A program made the position numbers and the translations under genes. The notes under the pieces were generated by a model that was not told where the DNA came from, ran no database searches, and saw nothing but the letters and a program-made list of their open reading frames with translations. Of a stretch of 64,000 nucleotides of DNA, positions 10,438 to 21,300 are shown in pieces. This DNA is from Maratus speciosus. Its lineage: Eukaryota > Arthropoda > Arachnida > Araneae > Salticidae. Within the stretch, counting starts at the first letter, position 1; each line of letters starts with the position of its first letter. Location: contig OZ010792.1 of assembly GCA_963932465.1 (NCBI GenBank), positions 2,666,001 through 2,730,000 of the forward strand. The letters are read 5' to 3'.

Positions 10438-12262
10438 CTAAAGTTCCAACAAAAAATATTTTTAATGTAAGGTAAGAATATATTATTATTACATTATTAT
10501 TAAAAAATAGATTAAAAGAATTTTTTAATTTAATTATTTAAATTTATTTTAAAAAATCTAACTGACAAATTTTCTTTTTTCAAAGGAACTGGTGATAAAG
10601 ATCAACTGATTTTAACTAACTGACTTAAGGGTGTTCTCAAATCCAAAGGCAACTTTCTGACATAAGTTTTAATTTATTTTTGTTCGAAAATGCATGAAAG
10701 TAGCTGGTGTTGTTGTTCAGAAACTATGTAATTGAGCTGTTTTTTTTTCATTTTTTTTTTTTTTGCAAACTCAATAGATCTTTCAGAAAATAGTGTCAAA
10801 GTGGACGTTTTGAACCGAATTTCCGCGCGAAGGTAGAAAGAGCACTGAAGAGCGGGCGAAAAATGTGTTTGTCACGCGATCAAAATCGCTTATAACTCAA
10901 TTTGATCAAAAAATGGAAAAACAGTTCAATTCCAAATCGCTTCCATGACCAGGCTTTCCAATTTTATACCTTTTCGTTAAAAAATGAATTTGTAAATGTG
11001 TCAAAACGTTTTGCGCTTGTTGAGCAGAGCAGTTAAGAACAGCCTTAAGAAAATATTATTACTCTTTAATTATTAAAAAAATTTATTTATTAGAAAAATA
11101 CCGTATAAGTCATATAAATTTTAAAATTTAATTCAATTATCTGTATAACATTTACAATTTAAAAAAAATAGTAATCTAAATAACAGATAAATTTAAAATG
11201 ATCAGAACTTTATAAAAATCTAACATGAAAATACTTTTAATGTAAGCCTAGGAGATTTATTATTGCATTTTAATAAATGTTTACTTTAATTATTAAAAAA
11301 TAGATTAAATGAATTTTTAATTTAATTATTTAAATTTATTTTAAAAAATCTAATTGACAAAAAAAATTACAACGGAACTCGCAATAAAGATCAACTGATT
11401 TTAACTAACTAACTTAAGAAAATATTATTATTACTCTTTAATTATTAAAGAAATTTATTTATTAGAAAAATACCCTATAAGTCATATGAATTTAAAAATT
11501 TAATTATCTGTATAATATTTACGATAAAAAATTTTCAAAGCAACCTAAGTAACAGATAAATTTAAAATGATCAGAACTTTATTAAGTTCTAACATGAAAA
11601 TACTTTTAATGTAAGCCTAGGAGATTTATTATTACATTTTAATAAATGTTTACTTTAATTATTAAAAAATAGATTAAATGAATTTTTTAATTTAATTATT
11701 TAAATTTATTTTTAAAAATCTAATTGACAAAAAAAAAAAAAAAAAAAAATTACAACGGAACTTGTAATGAAGATCAACTGATTTTAACTAACTGACTTAA
11801 GAAAATATTATTTTTACACTTTAATTATTAAAGAATTTCATTATTAGAAAAATACCCTATAAGTCCTATGAATTTTAAAATTTAATTTAAATATTTGTGT
11901 AATATTTCAAATAAATTATAAAGTAACCTATCATAAATTAATAAAGATTTTTATGTCTCAAGGATAATTTTAAAATAAAAAACCTTTAATATATTAATTC
12001 GGATAATTTTGCATTTATCTGTTACTATAGTAACAGACAATTTTAAAATGATCAGAACTTTATAAAGTTCTAACATGAAAATACTTTTAATGTAAGCCTA
12101 GGAGATTTATTATTGCATTTTAATAAATGTTTACTTTAATTATTAAAAAATAGATTAACTGATTTTTTTAATTTAATTATTTAATTTATTTGAAAAAATC
12201 TAATTGCTAAAAAAATTTACAAAAGAACTGGCAATAAAGATCGACTGATTTTAACTAACTGA
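10438..12262 (+). repeat. AT-rich satellite-like tandem array, about 370-460 bp unit
   Basis: Units share CTTTTAATGTAAGCCTAGGAG, AAAATAGATTAAATGAATTT and GATCAACTGATTTTAACT, ending in GACTTAAG. Partial or full units occupy about 10438-10628, 11049-11415, 11416-11800 and 11801-12262. The first two are separated by a TTAA MITE. Unit length varies through A runs and a duplicated segment near 11900-12050. Confidence 0.8.
10625..11048 (+). mobile_element. TTAA-flanked MITE, piggyBac-like (copy A)
   Basis: Bounded by TTAA on both sides; terminal repeats GGGTGTTCTCAA and, reversed, GGCTGTTCTTAA. It interrupts the satellite precisely at a GACTTAAG boundary. Related copies are at 18377-18794, 26259-26570, 47928-48327 and 54599-55022, all sharing a GTTTTGAACCGAATTTCC-like core. 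TTAA duplication is the signature of piggyBac-type (and some Kolobok-type) transposition. There is no coding sequence. Confidence 0.82.
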
Positions 12263-12539
12263 CTTAATAAAAATCAAAACAAAACTCTAAAAAAGTGAAA
12301 ACGCCAGCGAGAGGACAGAACACGCAACTTTAGGATTACAAATGCAAAATCTTAACCAGCCCTAGTCTTGACCACTGGGGTAGATCATACATACATTTGA
12401 GATACCAAAATATCATGTGCCGGCTTTACACAGTATTTTACTCTAGTACTTGTCCTTTCAGGGCTTTCAGGGAAAGAAGTTCCGTTCAGTTTCATTGGCT
12501 ATCGGTGGAGCGTCAGCCAATGAAATTGCAGGATTTCAC
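12263..12539. other. Unassigned DNA and host repeat left of the 2.4 kb transposon
   Basis: From about 12443 this matches the minus strand of 9132-9240. The open frame that starts at 12397 crosses into the transposon and is not a gene. Confidence 0.5.
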
Positions 12540-12893
12540 ACTAATGCTACAGTGTCTAGAAGTATATTCTCTAGAAGTATATAGTGTGGAGATCGCTAAT
12601 ACCGGCATAGCTACTGCCAAGATTCAGTTCCTGTTAGGCTTCCATTGTGTTACTGTCGGGGATGTGGGGCATTGGCCCCAGGCTCCTCGGTAAACCGTCA
12701 GAAGTAGTACCGGCATAGCTTTTGAACGCATCCAAAAAATTACATTTTCTTAGGTGGCGCTGCCGTCAAATTTATTGCGTGAATGCGTAGGTTTCGTTTT
12801 GGCTTTCTTTTTGTTGTAAACATTTTTAGCGCTATATACAGCGTCTACGATTATTAGAAATTTATGTGAAAACATGTAAATGTATCGAAAATG

Positions 12894-12990
12894 ATGTAAA
12901 AACGAGATTCTCACAGTTTTGTTCCCGATTGTGTTACATAATACAAGAACAGCAAACTTGTTTAATTTCGGTGTACCTAAAAATCAGTAG
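12894..12990 (+). pseudogene. Decayed THAP-type zinc finger, first copy
   Basis: Lies in the first member of a roughly 200-bp direct duplication (12793-12990 and 12996-13190). It translates to a stop-ridden version of the peptide in the second copy: a stop at the third codon and others after VT and LV, and the first cysteine is replaced by serine (HSFVPDC). It retains YKNSK. Confidence 0.5.
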
Positions 12991-13093
12991 GTATGTTTTG
13001 GTTCTCTTTTTGTTATAAACACTTTTAGCGTTATGTATAGCGTCTACAAATATTGCAAATTTACGTCAAAATATGTAAAATTTATCGAAAATG

Positions 13094-13219
13094 ATGGAAA
13101 AACGAGATTATCATTGTTTTGTTCCCGGCTGTGTTACGCAATACAAGAACAGCAAGCTGTCTATTTTCGGTGTACATAAAAATCAAAATCTTTTTGAAAA
13201 ATGGAAAATAAATAACTAA
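13094..13219 (+). pseudogene. THAP-domain N-terminal fragment
   Basis: A 41-codon frame starting MEKRDYHCFVPGC. The spacing C-x4-C near the amino end, the basic and asparagine-containing stretch QYKNSK, the F-x-V-H-K segment and the tryptophan at residue 37 follow the start of THAP zinc fingers (C-x2-4-C ... C-x2-H DNA-binding modules used by P-element transposase and related proteins). The distal C-x2-H half is missing because a stop follows shortly after the tryptophan. With its degenerate twin 200 bp upstream it is a transposase relic inside the 2.4 kb element, not a host gene. Assignment rests on motif spacing only. Confidence 0.5.
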
Positions 13220-13325
13220 TATAATTAACTAATAACTAGTATGTTGTGGCCATCACAAAACTTTCTTCTATATAAATCACGTCAATTAAATTATTTAAAT
13301 AGTACAAGAAATTACATCAATTTAG

Positions 13326-14275
13326 CACCCATTCATATCAAAGTATATCTGAATTTGAAGTTTGATGAAAATTCGTGCCTTAGTTTTTGAGATAGAGCTA
13401 TAGCGGAAAGTCTGAAAAATGTAGCATAGCAGCGCCACCTGTTGAGTGATTTACACCAATACATAAACAACAATAATTGATATCCAGGTGTACATGGATC
13501 TGAAGTTCGTTGAAAATCCAAACATTAGTTCTTGAGATAGAGCTATTGCGGAAATTACAAAAAAGCATAGCAGCGCCGCCTATTGAGCGATTTACACCAA
13601 ACTGTATAAAATGTTAATTCATGTCAAGAACTAACTGATTCTAAAGTTTGATGAAAATTCGTGCATTAGTTCTTGAGATACACCTATAGTGGAAATTCTG
13701 AAAAATACAGCATAGCAGCACCACCTGTTGAACGATTTACACCAAAATGTCAATTCATTTCAAGGATTAACTGATTCTGAAGTTTGGTGAAAATTATTGC
13801 ATAAGTTCTTGAGATACAGCTATAATGGAAATTCTGAAAAGTGCAGCATAGCAGCGCCACCTGTTGAGCGATTTGTACCAAAACACGAACAGCACTAATT
13901 CATATCAAAGTATACTTGAATCTGAAGTTTGATGAAAATCTAAGTATTAGTTGTTGAGATAGAGTATTGCGGAAATCGTAAAAAATGCAGTATAGCAGCG
14001 CCACCTATTGAGCGATTTACACCAAAATGTACAAAACTTCAATTCATGTCAAGGACTAACCGAATCTGAAGTTTGAGGAAAATCCGTGCATTAGTTCTGG
14101 AGATTGAGCTATTGTGGAAATCGTGAAAAAGGCTGCACAGCAGCGCCACCTGTTGAGCGATTTACACCAAAACCTAATCAGCACCAATTTATAACAGGGA
14201 CTAACTCAATATAAATTTATATCAAATTTCGTGCATTAGTTCTTGAGATAGAGCGCCCACAAAATTTGTGTCACA
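13326..14275 (+). repeat. Tandem array, about 143 bp unit, 6-7 copies
   Basis: Each unit contains GATGAAAATTCGTGCATTAG, TTCTTGAGATAGAGCTAT, AGCATAGCAGCGCCACCTG and GCGATTTACACCAA, with 10-20 percent divergence. It ends in CAGACAGACAGACTCACAG and a tail (to about 14440) containing CTGACCCCTAAAACGTG and CGAAAATTTTTACGAA. Confidence 0.88.
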
Positions 14276-14980
14276 TACAGACAGACAGACTCACAGATGC
14301 ACAGACTCACACACAGACATTTTGTAAAAACATGTTTTTTGGAAACTCTGACCCCTAAAACGTGTAAATCCGTCGAAAACCGAAAGTCGAAAATTTTTAC
14401 GAATCCAATACTTTCTTGTCATAAAGATAGAAGAAAGTAAAAATTTACTAATATAAACAAAGATATATTTAATACAAAAAAGAGCTTATTCAAAATGCAA
14501 ACGATAAAATTACTTCATATCATTTACATACATAAGCATAAATTATTTTTTATAATTTCAACATATATATAATAAAATACTTGTACTATAATAAATCTAT
14601 AGGCTACAAAAAAAAAAAAAAAAAATAGTATGCACGGCGATCACAGGAAATATTAAATCGGTTTATAACAGAGCAATCTGAAAGTAAAGTGTTCTGCAGT
14701 TCGTACAAATGTGAAATGCATATAAAATATATGCCTGAATTTTCGTTCATTCTTAATATATAGCGTATTACAAGCTGTTTTTTTTTTACTCTGTTTTTCA
14801 AAAAAATTATCTTTCAAAAAATAAGTTTTCCGCATCAAAAATATCAAATACACATAGGGTTTCTACACATTCGTTGCAATGAACTTGATCTTAGCGCCCT
14901 CTGGCGAAATTGTAATTTTTTGGATATGGTTTCCCTTGTTGATTTCCACACTATATACTTCTAGACACTGTACTAATGCT

Positions 14981-15739
14981 AAAAGTCTTATGGAAAGTCA
15001 AATTTCGCGCACGTTGCATCACAATTAAATATTTGGCTCAGCCTAAATTTATCAAATCAGCCAATCAGGTGTTTTGAAACTTCATAACATCATAAAGATA
15101 ACGATTCAAATTATCTACATTTAAAAACAAATGATGTGTTTTCCGTATAAGTTCAAGGTGCTTTCTTATTCTCTTTTAATCGTGTTGAGGCGATTATTCA
15201 TTCAATTTTCACCATTCGTGATTCCACTTAATGCTGTAATCGAGAGCTAAACAATTTTAAAAGATGATAAAATAGGAACTAACTGAAGAAGGAGCACGCA
15301 TATGTTTTTATTATTATTAATATTATTATTATTATCATTATTATACGAGTGCGTTTTAGAATAAATTAATAAATTATTATGCTACAATGATGGATAAGCT
15401 ATTGAGTTACTCGGTGTTTGAGAAGAATGTTTTACACGGAAATCTGCGCTACGTGCAGAAATTTTATTGCAATTCAATACATTCCCGCCTCACTGCACGT
15501 TGGACCACGAAGTAGGGGATTTTGATAGCAGCAGTTTGTATTCATTTTAAGAAAAAGAACCGCACACTTTTTGGATTTGGTGGTCAGAGTTGAATTCGGG
15601 GAATAGGCCGGGGGGACATTCCTCCCCGGAGCAATGAGATGTCCCGCCCCCGGAAGATTTGAGATTTTGGGTTTTCAATGGTCAAAAAGTGCAATCCCCC
15701 CCTCCCCGGAACCACAGAAATCTCTCCCGGAGAAAAGTA
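14981..15739. other. Continuation of host repeat, then GC-rich unassigned repeat
   Basis: 14981-15040 continues the repeat interrupted by the 2.4 kb element. An ATT run is at 15306-15345. From 15595 a GC-richer stretch with GGGGGACATTCCTCCCC resembles a repeat remnant. No gene. Confidence 0.5.
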
Positions 15740-16418
15740 CAGTAGAACCTCGATTATCCGAAGTAACTGGGACCGACCCTCTTTCGGAAAATCGAAATTT
15801 TCGGATAAGAGATAATTTTCGAGAATCCTTTAATTTTAAGCTTAAGGATAAATATATGCTCTATTTCTTATTATGGTAACAAATGCTTAATAAAAATAAA
15901 GCGATAACAAAACAGAAACAAGAATAAATTACCTGAATTTTAATTTTGAAATTAAGTAGTGCATATTTCACAAGGGTGAACAAGAGGGGTGTGAAACAAC
16001 GTTTTGTTTGTTGCAGTTTCGATTGACTTTGCTTTAGAAACTCTATCACGAAGTTTTTTAATATTATTAGTTCACGAGTATCCCAGTCTTTCTGCTGTTC
16101 CAGCCATGCCAAACCTTTTTCAAAACATTCAAAAGCTTCAGAATTGCTAATTTGTTCGTTTTCTTCGTTCTACTTCGCATCTTACGGGAGCTCAAGTTAA
16201 ATTCAAAGGAGCTCTAAGAAAGGGGATCAAAAATATTTATATGTACTCTTAATTCGGAAAGGACCGCTTGCACACAAGGGATATAATAGTAAAAAAAAAA
16301 AAAGGCTTTCAAAATGGTTTTTGCACACAAGGAATGTGATAAAAAAGAGCTTTAAAAAGGGATTTCGGTTAACCGAGAGTTTCGGTTTAAAGAGTTTCGG
16401 ATAAAAGAGATTCTACTG
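15740..16418 (+). mobile_element. pogo/Tigger-type element with TA target duplication, copy 1
   Basis: Ends are CAGTAGAACCTCGATTATCC and, reversed, CAGTAGAATCTCTTTTATCC, flanked by TA on both sides (15738-15739 and 16419-16420). These ends are characteristic of Tigger/pogo elements. The 679-bp body keeps the C-terminal end of a transposase gene in reverse orientation (see 15970-16180). A second copy begins at 63383. Confidence 0.85.
15970..16180 (-). pseudogene. pogo/Tigger transposase C-terminal fragment
   Basis: Minus-strand translation gives NSEAFECFEKGLAWLEQQKD, then a stretch ending in SKLQQTKRCF. The pattern of an acidic/phenylalanine helix followed by GLAWLEQQ and, after a basic linker, a terminal F near a QTK motif is the usual C-terminus of Tigger-type DDE transposases, after the catalytic domain. 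A stop (TAG) lies just upstream of the NEENEQ stretch and no catalytic DDE region is present. The same segment occurs at 63615-63830 with different lesions, so this non-autonomous family was built from the 3' end of an autonomous element. Confidence 0.65.
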
Positions 16419-16420
16419 TA

Positions 16421-16825
16421 TCTAAATTCAACACTGTAGGCGAAAGAACTAAAACAAGGGACCCTTGCAATAATGATCCTCTCAATTTTTAAAGAATTTT
16501 TTAAAACATTATCAGTTACCTAATTGTCAAATTTTATTAATGATTTCATAATAATAAATATTTTTTTTTCACTTATAGTAATTCTAATCCATAACACGAC
16601 AATAGCCAGAACAATTTTTCCCCCCAAGATCGGGGAACTTTTACGACAAATGACATGACATTCCCCCCCCCCCCCCCCCCCTACACACACATGTAATCAG
16701 CAACCCTGTCCTGTCGTTCAAAAGAAGAATGTTGTTATCAACTCTTGATGTGGAAAGATCTAGATCTCGCTCTCTAACTGTTTTCTGCATCGGTTTAGGC
16801 TTGAGCTCAAAAGTGATTTATATAT
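16421..16825. other. Intergenic DNA with a long C run
   Basis: No gene. Contains a C run at about 16663-16681 and GATCGGGGAAC upstream of it. Confidence 0.55.
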
Positions 16826-16827
16826 TA

Positions 16828-17554
16828 CAGTAAAACTTCCCTAAAGCGGCCACGTTCCATTCCAATAAAAATGTTTCGCTCCGAGAGGTGGTCTCTTAAT
16901 GACCCAGATGTTGAAAAAAGGTAACAATTAATGTTACTGAAATTTATTTTTCCTATTAGGAAAAAATTGAAAATTTAAGTATTAAAACAAAAGTTAATTA
17001 CATAAGTTAATTACTGCAGAGTTTAAAAAATGAATACATTGACGTTTGCTTTGATTTTACGGTTTTATCTTTTATAACTTTTATTTCTAAGTCCTTTTTA
17101 AGTTCAGTCAATAAATGCAATTTTTTTGGACGGGAACAAATGATAACGATTTCATTAATTTATATATTCCTTTGAGAGTTTCCTGACAGAATAGGGCAGG
17201 GGAGTTTATGGACCGTCATTCTTAATGCGTCATCAGAGTTAAATTCATTGCCTAAACAGGCACAAAGGGATTTAAACACCTAAAAGTTACCGGAATAAAG
17301 AAAAATTCTAGACTCAGTTTAGAAGTTTGATGAATAATGCGGTCTGCGGAATTATTTAATAAAACCTTCTTCAAGCGAGCAGGAAAACACGGAATGTGTT
17401 TCATTTTCTTCAAAGAAACGGGTCGCTCGTGGAGGGAATTGAATTTGGGTGGTCTCTGAATAGAGGTAAAATTAGTATTGAGCTTATGGGAATAAATTTC
17501 GTTCCATGAAAAAATGGTCGTTAAGGGAGGTGGTCGCACAGGGAAGTTTCACTG
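16828..17554 (+). mobile_element. pogo-type MITE with TA target duplication
   Basis: Terminal repeats CAGTAAAACTTCCCTAAAGC and, reversed, CAGTGAAACTTCCCTGTGCG, each followed within ten bases by GGCCAC or CGACCAC. TA flanks both ends (16826-16827 and 17555-17556). Inner subterminal GGTGGTC blocks recur in both halves. A 95-codon minus-strand open frame inside (17252-17539) looks incidental. Confidence 0.8.
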
Positions 17555-17670
17555 TATTTCGTTTGATTCAAGGTTCGTTAACGGGCGAAGCCTGCTAATA
17601 CATATATAAATAAAAAGCCGTTATGAAGCAGTATTGCTCGTTAACTGTTTTCAGTTCAGAAGTGATTTAC

Positions 17671-17825
17671 CGTTGGAATATCACGTGTGGCTCAATCGGA
17701 ACTGATCGGCTCTGACCGCAAATGTCATCTCGAGTTAGCACGTCTTCTTCGACGTGGCCTCGACTGTCCTCTTCAATGATGCTATCGACATCATTTGCAT
17801 ATACGGTTGATGAACATCTGAGGCT
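17671..17825 (-). CDS. Candidate internal coding exon, product unknown
   Basis: On the minus strand a long pyrimidine tract ending TTTCTTTTTTCAG precedes 155 bases open in frame and relatively GC-rich, ending at a donor-like CAACG|GTAAATC. The reading frame starts in phase 0 and leaves two bases. The peptide, about 51 residues, begins SLRCSSTVYAND, is strongly acidic in the middle (SIIEEDSRGHVEEDV) and ends in PIEPHVIFQ. Composition is protein-like and unlike the AT-biased frames elsewhere, but I recognise no domain. It could be part of a cytoplasmic tail or linker of a larger protein on this strand. It is not in a phase that would join directly to 5016-5166. Confidence 0.35.
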
Positions 17826-18376
17826 CTGAAAAAAGAAAAGAAAATCTAAACCGTTGTGAAAAAATAAAACACGGTGTCTGTGACAGGCACATGGCAGAGT
17901 CATATCTAGGGCCATTAACTCTCTTTTGCAGTCATTATTTTTAAATGGATGAAGAAAGAAATCGCACTTAAAATGGTTTATTAACCCTCGATTGCTATCC
18001 TCAAAAAACGTATATTATTGCTTTCGTTGTATTTGTGAGATACATGAAGTAATTTCCATATTGATACAAAGGGTTCATGAATCAAAATTAAATTTTTGAT
18101 TAGTAAGATTGAAAAATACCGGGCTATCTATCATACATGTAAGGTATTACACTATAATAATTCTAGTAACAATTATATTTTAGACAGTAATACATAAGAA
18201 AAATCCCAGCCGGCCCGGTCGACAGGCGGAGGTAGATTTCAAAGTTAAATACTAATTTCACCAACAACAACTAAATCAAGATTAGACCTAAAGCCAGTCT
18301 AACAGTTTTATCTGACCGCTTTTGACGAGTTTTTAATTTCATTTTTCTCTTAAGAGCTCGTTTTATCGGAATCATG
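17826..18376. other. Unassigned DNA, possible intron
   Basis: No repeat or gene recognised; if 17671-17825 is a real exon this is intronic. Confidence 0.35.
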
Positions 18377-18794
18377 TTAAGCGGTATTAAAAAAAAATAT
18401 TTTTCCGCGCTAAACAGTTCGAAATTTTCTGACACATTTTCAGACTCATTTTTAGAAGTAAAAACATGAAACTTTGTGACGTGATTTTTTTATGAGATGT
18501 ATAAGCGACGTGCGTTTTTATTTTTCGTTCAATTCATTAGAACTTGATTTACAAATAATTATTTTCTCAGTACGATCATTTTTTTTTCGTTTACGGCACT
18601 ACCGCTTCGGGAAATTCGGTTCCACTTTGACAGCATTTTTTGAAATATATTCTGCCTTTATCAAACAATCGACCCATACGGCGCATTATATACTTTCTGA
18701 ATAAGATAACCTGCCAATCGGATGCATTTTAGCGCAAAAATGAATTAAAAAATGAGTCAGAAAATAAGCAGTTTGGATTTGAGCACACCCTTAA
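18377..18794 (-). mobile_element. TTAA-flanked MITE, piggyBac-like (copy B)
   Basis: Reverse orientation: TTAAGCGGTATT at the left, GGATTTGAGCACACCCTTAA at the right. The core matches copies C and D (GTGACAGTTTTT-type spacer replaced by TTGACAGCATTTTTTG, GGAAATTCGGTTC). Length 418 including both TTAA. Confidence 0.82.
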
Positions 18795-18839
18795 TGCGAG
18801 AATTTTTTCTCCAATCCCTATTTTTGTTTAATTTGTTTT

Positions 18840-19420
18840 AGTTGGCTGTAAGATCAAAAACTTGTCAATACAAAAGTTGTAGATAATATTAAGAAGATGT
18901 ATAATAAATTCAAACGGATTGGATATTTTGTGAATTGACGAAGTTATGGATTTTTTTCTTTTTCAACTCCCCCCCCCCCCCCTTTTTTTTTTCGTTTTTT
19001 ATTCGGTTAGTGTTGGTCCTATCAAAAACTTGCCAATATAAAAGCTGTAGATAGTATTAAGAAGATTTATAATAAGTTTAAATGAATTTGATATCTTGTG
19101 AATGGATGAAGTTATTGATTTTTTTTCTCCCTAAAACCCTATTTTTTTCGCCCCTTGAGCCCATTTTAAATTGGATCAAAAATCTGTGATGCATAAATTT
19201 TTGGCCCTTTTCCTAGAAGTAATAGTAACTTTAAACTGATTTGATATGTGTTATAATTAAGTAGTTATGGGGTTTTTTCGGTTTTCACAACCCTCCCCCT
19301 TTATTTCCATCTCCTAGGTCCGATTTTGCCCATTAAAGAACTTGACCGACATATTCTACCCTTTGATTTTGTGTGTCAGTTTGGAAGAGATTTGTGCAGA
19401 ATTATGGAAGTTATCGTGTC
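18840..19420 (+). repeat. Diverged tandem repeat, about 155-170 bp, 3-4 copies
   Basis: Units share ATCAAAAACTTG(T/C)CAATA, GTAGATA(A/G)TATTAAGAAG, GATAT(T/C)TTGTGAAT and GAAGTTAT followed by a T run. The third and fourth units (from about 19165 and 19317) are more diverged. C and T runs separate units. Confidence 0.7.
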
Positions 19421-19433
19421 CATAAAAAAGTGA

Positions 19434-19468
19434 TATATATATATAGAGAGAGAGATAGATAGATATAA
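19434..19468. repeat. Compound microsatellite (TA)n (GA)n (GATA)n
   Basis: Short TA, AGAG and TAGA blocks in succession. Confidence 0.9.
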
Positions 19469-19743
19469 AGTTTTGAACTGGGTGTGGTTTTGGGTTCTAG
19501 CCCAAAATTTCTACCTATATTTTTGAGGCACGCTGTATTGTACGAGAAGAATTTGTGTTGTCGAAGGGAGACAAAGACAGAGAAAGGAAACTAAAGGATA
19601 TTCAAGGGTACGGATGCATATTATATGCGAGCAAAAGCGGCATTTAATAGAAAGAAAAGAAAATCGCGAATGTTAAGTTCGTTAAGAATGCGCGTGCAGA
19701 ATTGTTTGAGGAAGTGTCGCAGTTACAGTTTAGTTTAGCTCGA

Positions 19744-20004
19744 TTAAAATAACAAAGGATGGCCGAGCAAGGTTGCCCCGCAAAGGCATGTTTTTAAAAT
19801 TTGATCTTTTGTTCGGAAACTGGTCAAGAAGGTAGCTTGTTCTCCAAAAACGTTAACTAGATCCAGAGAGGTCAACTCAGTAGGTATAAACAATTCCCGT
19901 GGAGTAAAATCCATAAAAGGTAATCTAACGGTCTTGTGAATGTTTTCAGCTACTGTATATTTTGTAAAAAGAAAGGTCTTCTTGACGGATGGTATGCGAG
20001 TCAT
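19744..20004 (-). CDS. Unidentified 86-codon open frame
   Basis: Starts with ATG at 20002-20004 on the minus strand and ends TTTTAA. The composition is more protein-like than most frames here: mixed hydrophobic and charged residues, few low-complexity runs, a central FTPRELFIPTELTSLDLV segment and FGEQATFLTSF after it. I recognise no domain, signal peptide or membrane segment. No splice-site pair or poly(A) signal ties it to a transcript. It may be a fragment of a retroelement ORF1/gag-type protein, a diverged host pseudogene, or chance. Confidence 0.25.
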   Translation of the reverse strand: MTRIPSVKKTFLFTKYTVAENIHKTVRLPFMDFTPRELFIPTELTSLDLVNVFGEQATFLTSFRTKDQILKTCLCGATLLGHPLLF

Positions 20005-20754
20005 TTATTTGAAACAGTCACTTTCAAAACTACACAAGTACCAGATTCAAAAACGTTCAGAAATTGATAACAAGAACGAAACATCATCCGTTAAACATGG
20101 ATTATAAAACACTTTCAGAGGTTGATCCAGGTTTTTTTTTTCTTGGGGTTTTTGTGAAAAGTAAAAATTATTTTTGTGAAATTTATTATATTTTTGTTAA
20201 AAATAACATTTTGTAATGAAAGATGAAATTCTGTTATTTAAATTCGAACCAAGCATTTATTAATAATAACTTCTTTAAGTCCTCCTGCTAAAGTTTTTTG
20301 TTTGTTTTTTTTTTGGGGGGGGGCAGGGGGGGGGGTTGAACTTGTTTTGTTTGCAAATTATACATTTAAAAACCTTATGAAATCAAAATAATTAATGAAG
20401 AGTGCCCTTTTATGGAATGAAATATTGTGTAAAGGTCTGTTTTATGAAAAAGAATTTTTGGATGGGGCCTGTTTTAACAATTAAATGCGCGATTTTTTTT
20501 ATTTTGTTTCGAAAAAATTATATATGATTCTCTGAAAGGTTTATTACGCAGAAAAAAATAATGAAAAAAAAATCAGAGATGCATTTTTCATATAATACGT
20601 CAATCTTTTCTTCTGTTGCACATCTACAATATAAGTAAAAACTACTGTCGTGTGGCTATTTTACGCTAAAATATTGCAAATTAGTCAATATTTTAAGAAG
20701 TGTGTCTCCAAATACCTTATTTTATATAATTATTTATTTTATAAAACTTAACCT
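20005..20754. other. Intergenic DNA, no gene
   Basis: T- and G-rich runs around 20130 and 20300-20335. Nothing else recognised. Confidence 0.6.
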
Positions 20755-21001
20755 TTAACCCTTTACTTCCCATGATGGAATACTTTCTAGAAATTACTTA
20801 GTCCAGAGAATCTGACTTTACACCAGAAAGTTTCTACGGTTAATTTCGCTTTATTTAAATGCAGAATGTCTGTTATTAATTAAATCAAATATTGCTATTT
20901 TAATTTTTCTGATGTGAATTAGGTATATACGAATAAAAAAATCTATTAAATTCAAAACACTGTTGTTGGCATATATGCAAAGCTGCGCACCAAAGGGTTA
21001 A
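20755..21001. mobile_element. Short TTAA MITE, family 2 (copy 1)
   Basis: Starts TTAACCCTTTACTTCC and ends CCAAAGGGTTAA. The terminal inverted repeat includes the TTAA itself; 247 bp. The same layout is seen at 21092-21300 and 34737-34946. Confidence 0.7.
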
Positions 21002-21091
21002 GATGAATTTTGTGAAGGGCCCCTAAATGGGACTCAAAATTTTTCTTGGATGGACCCCTGACCTTCCAACACTTCCGGAATACTTAACCGT

Positions 21092-21300
21092 TTAACCCTT
21101 TCCGGAGCGGAGTAATTCTGTTTGTAAACTGATGAAATGATGGACTGACACCAGAGTTTAAAAACTTTTTTATTAGAAAATAAAAACTTGCTTTATTTGC
21201 CCGTACTTTATAAAAGGAAAATTTTAATTAAATATTCTGGGTTCCAGTACTCTTAAAATTAGGTCTCCTTTTTTGTAGGCACCGCCCGCTAAAGGGTTAA
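21092..21300. mobile_element. Short TTAA MITE, family 2 (copy 2)
   Basis: TTAACCCTTTCCGGAGCGG at the left, CCGCTAAAGGGTTAA at the right. Its middle (TTATTAGAAAATAAAAA, GCTTTAT) is shared with 34737-34946, supporting one family. Confidence 0.75.

Larger units (their letters stand above)
12549..14971 (+). mobile_element. 2.4 kb DNA transposon with 9-bp target duplication
   Basis: Terminal inverted repeats ACAGTGTCTAGAAGTATA on both ends; in the left one a TCTAGAAGTATAT block is duplicated. ACTAATGCT flanks both sides (12540-12548 and 14972-14980), and the uninterrupted target with a single ACTAATGCT is at 9117-9240 on the other strand. Subterminal sequence is also inverted (ATCCAAAAAATTACA near 12730, reversed near 14915). 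The interior holds a duplicated segment with THAP-like coding relics and a 143-bp tandem array. A 9-bp duplication is typical of Mutator-like elements, with Merlin 8-9 bp and P elements 8 bp, so the superfamily is not settled. Confidence 0.8.

Noticed and set aside
12397..12693. 98-codon open frame
   Set aside because: Crosses the junction between a dispersed repeat and a transposon end, so it was assembled by insertion.
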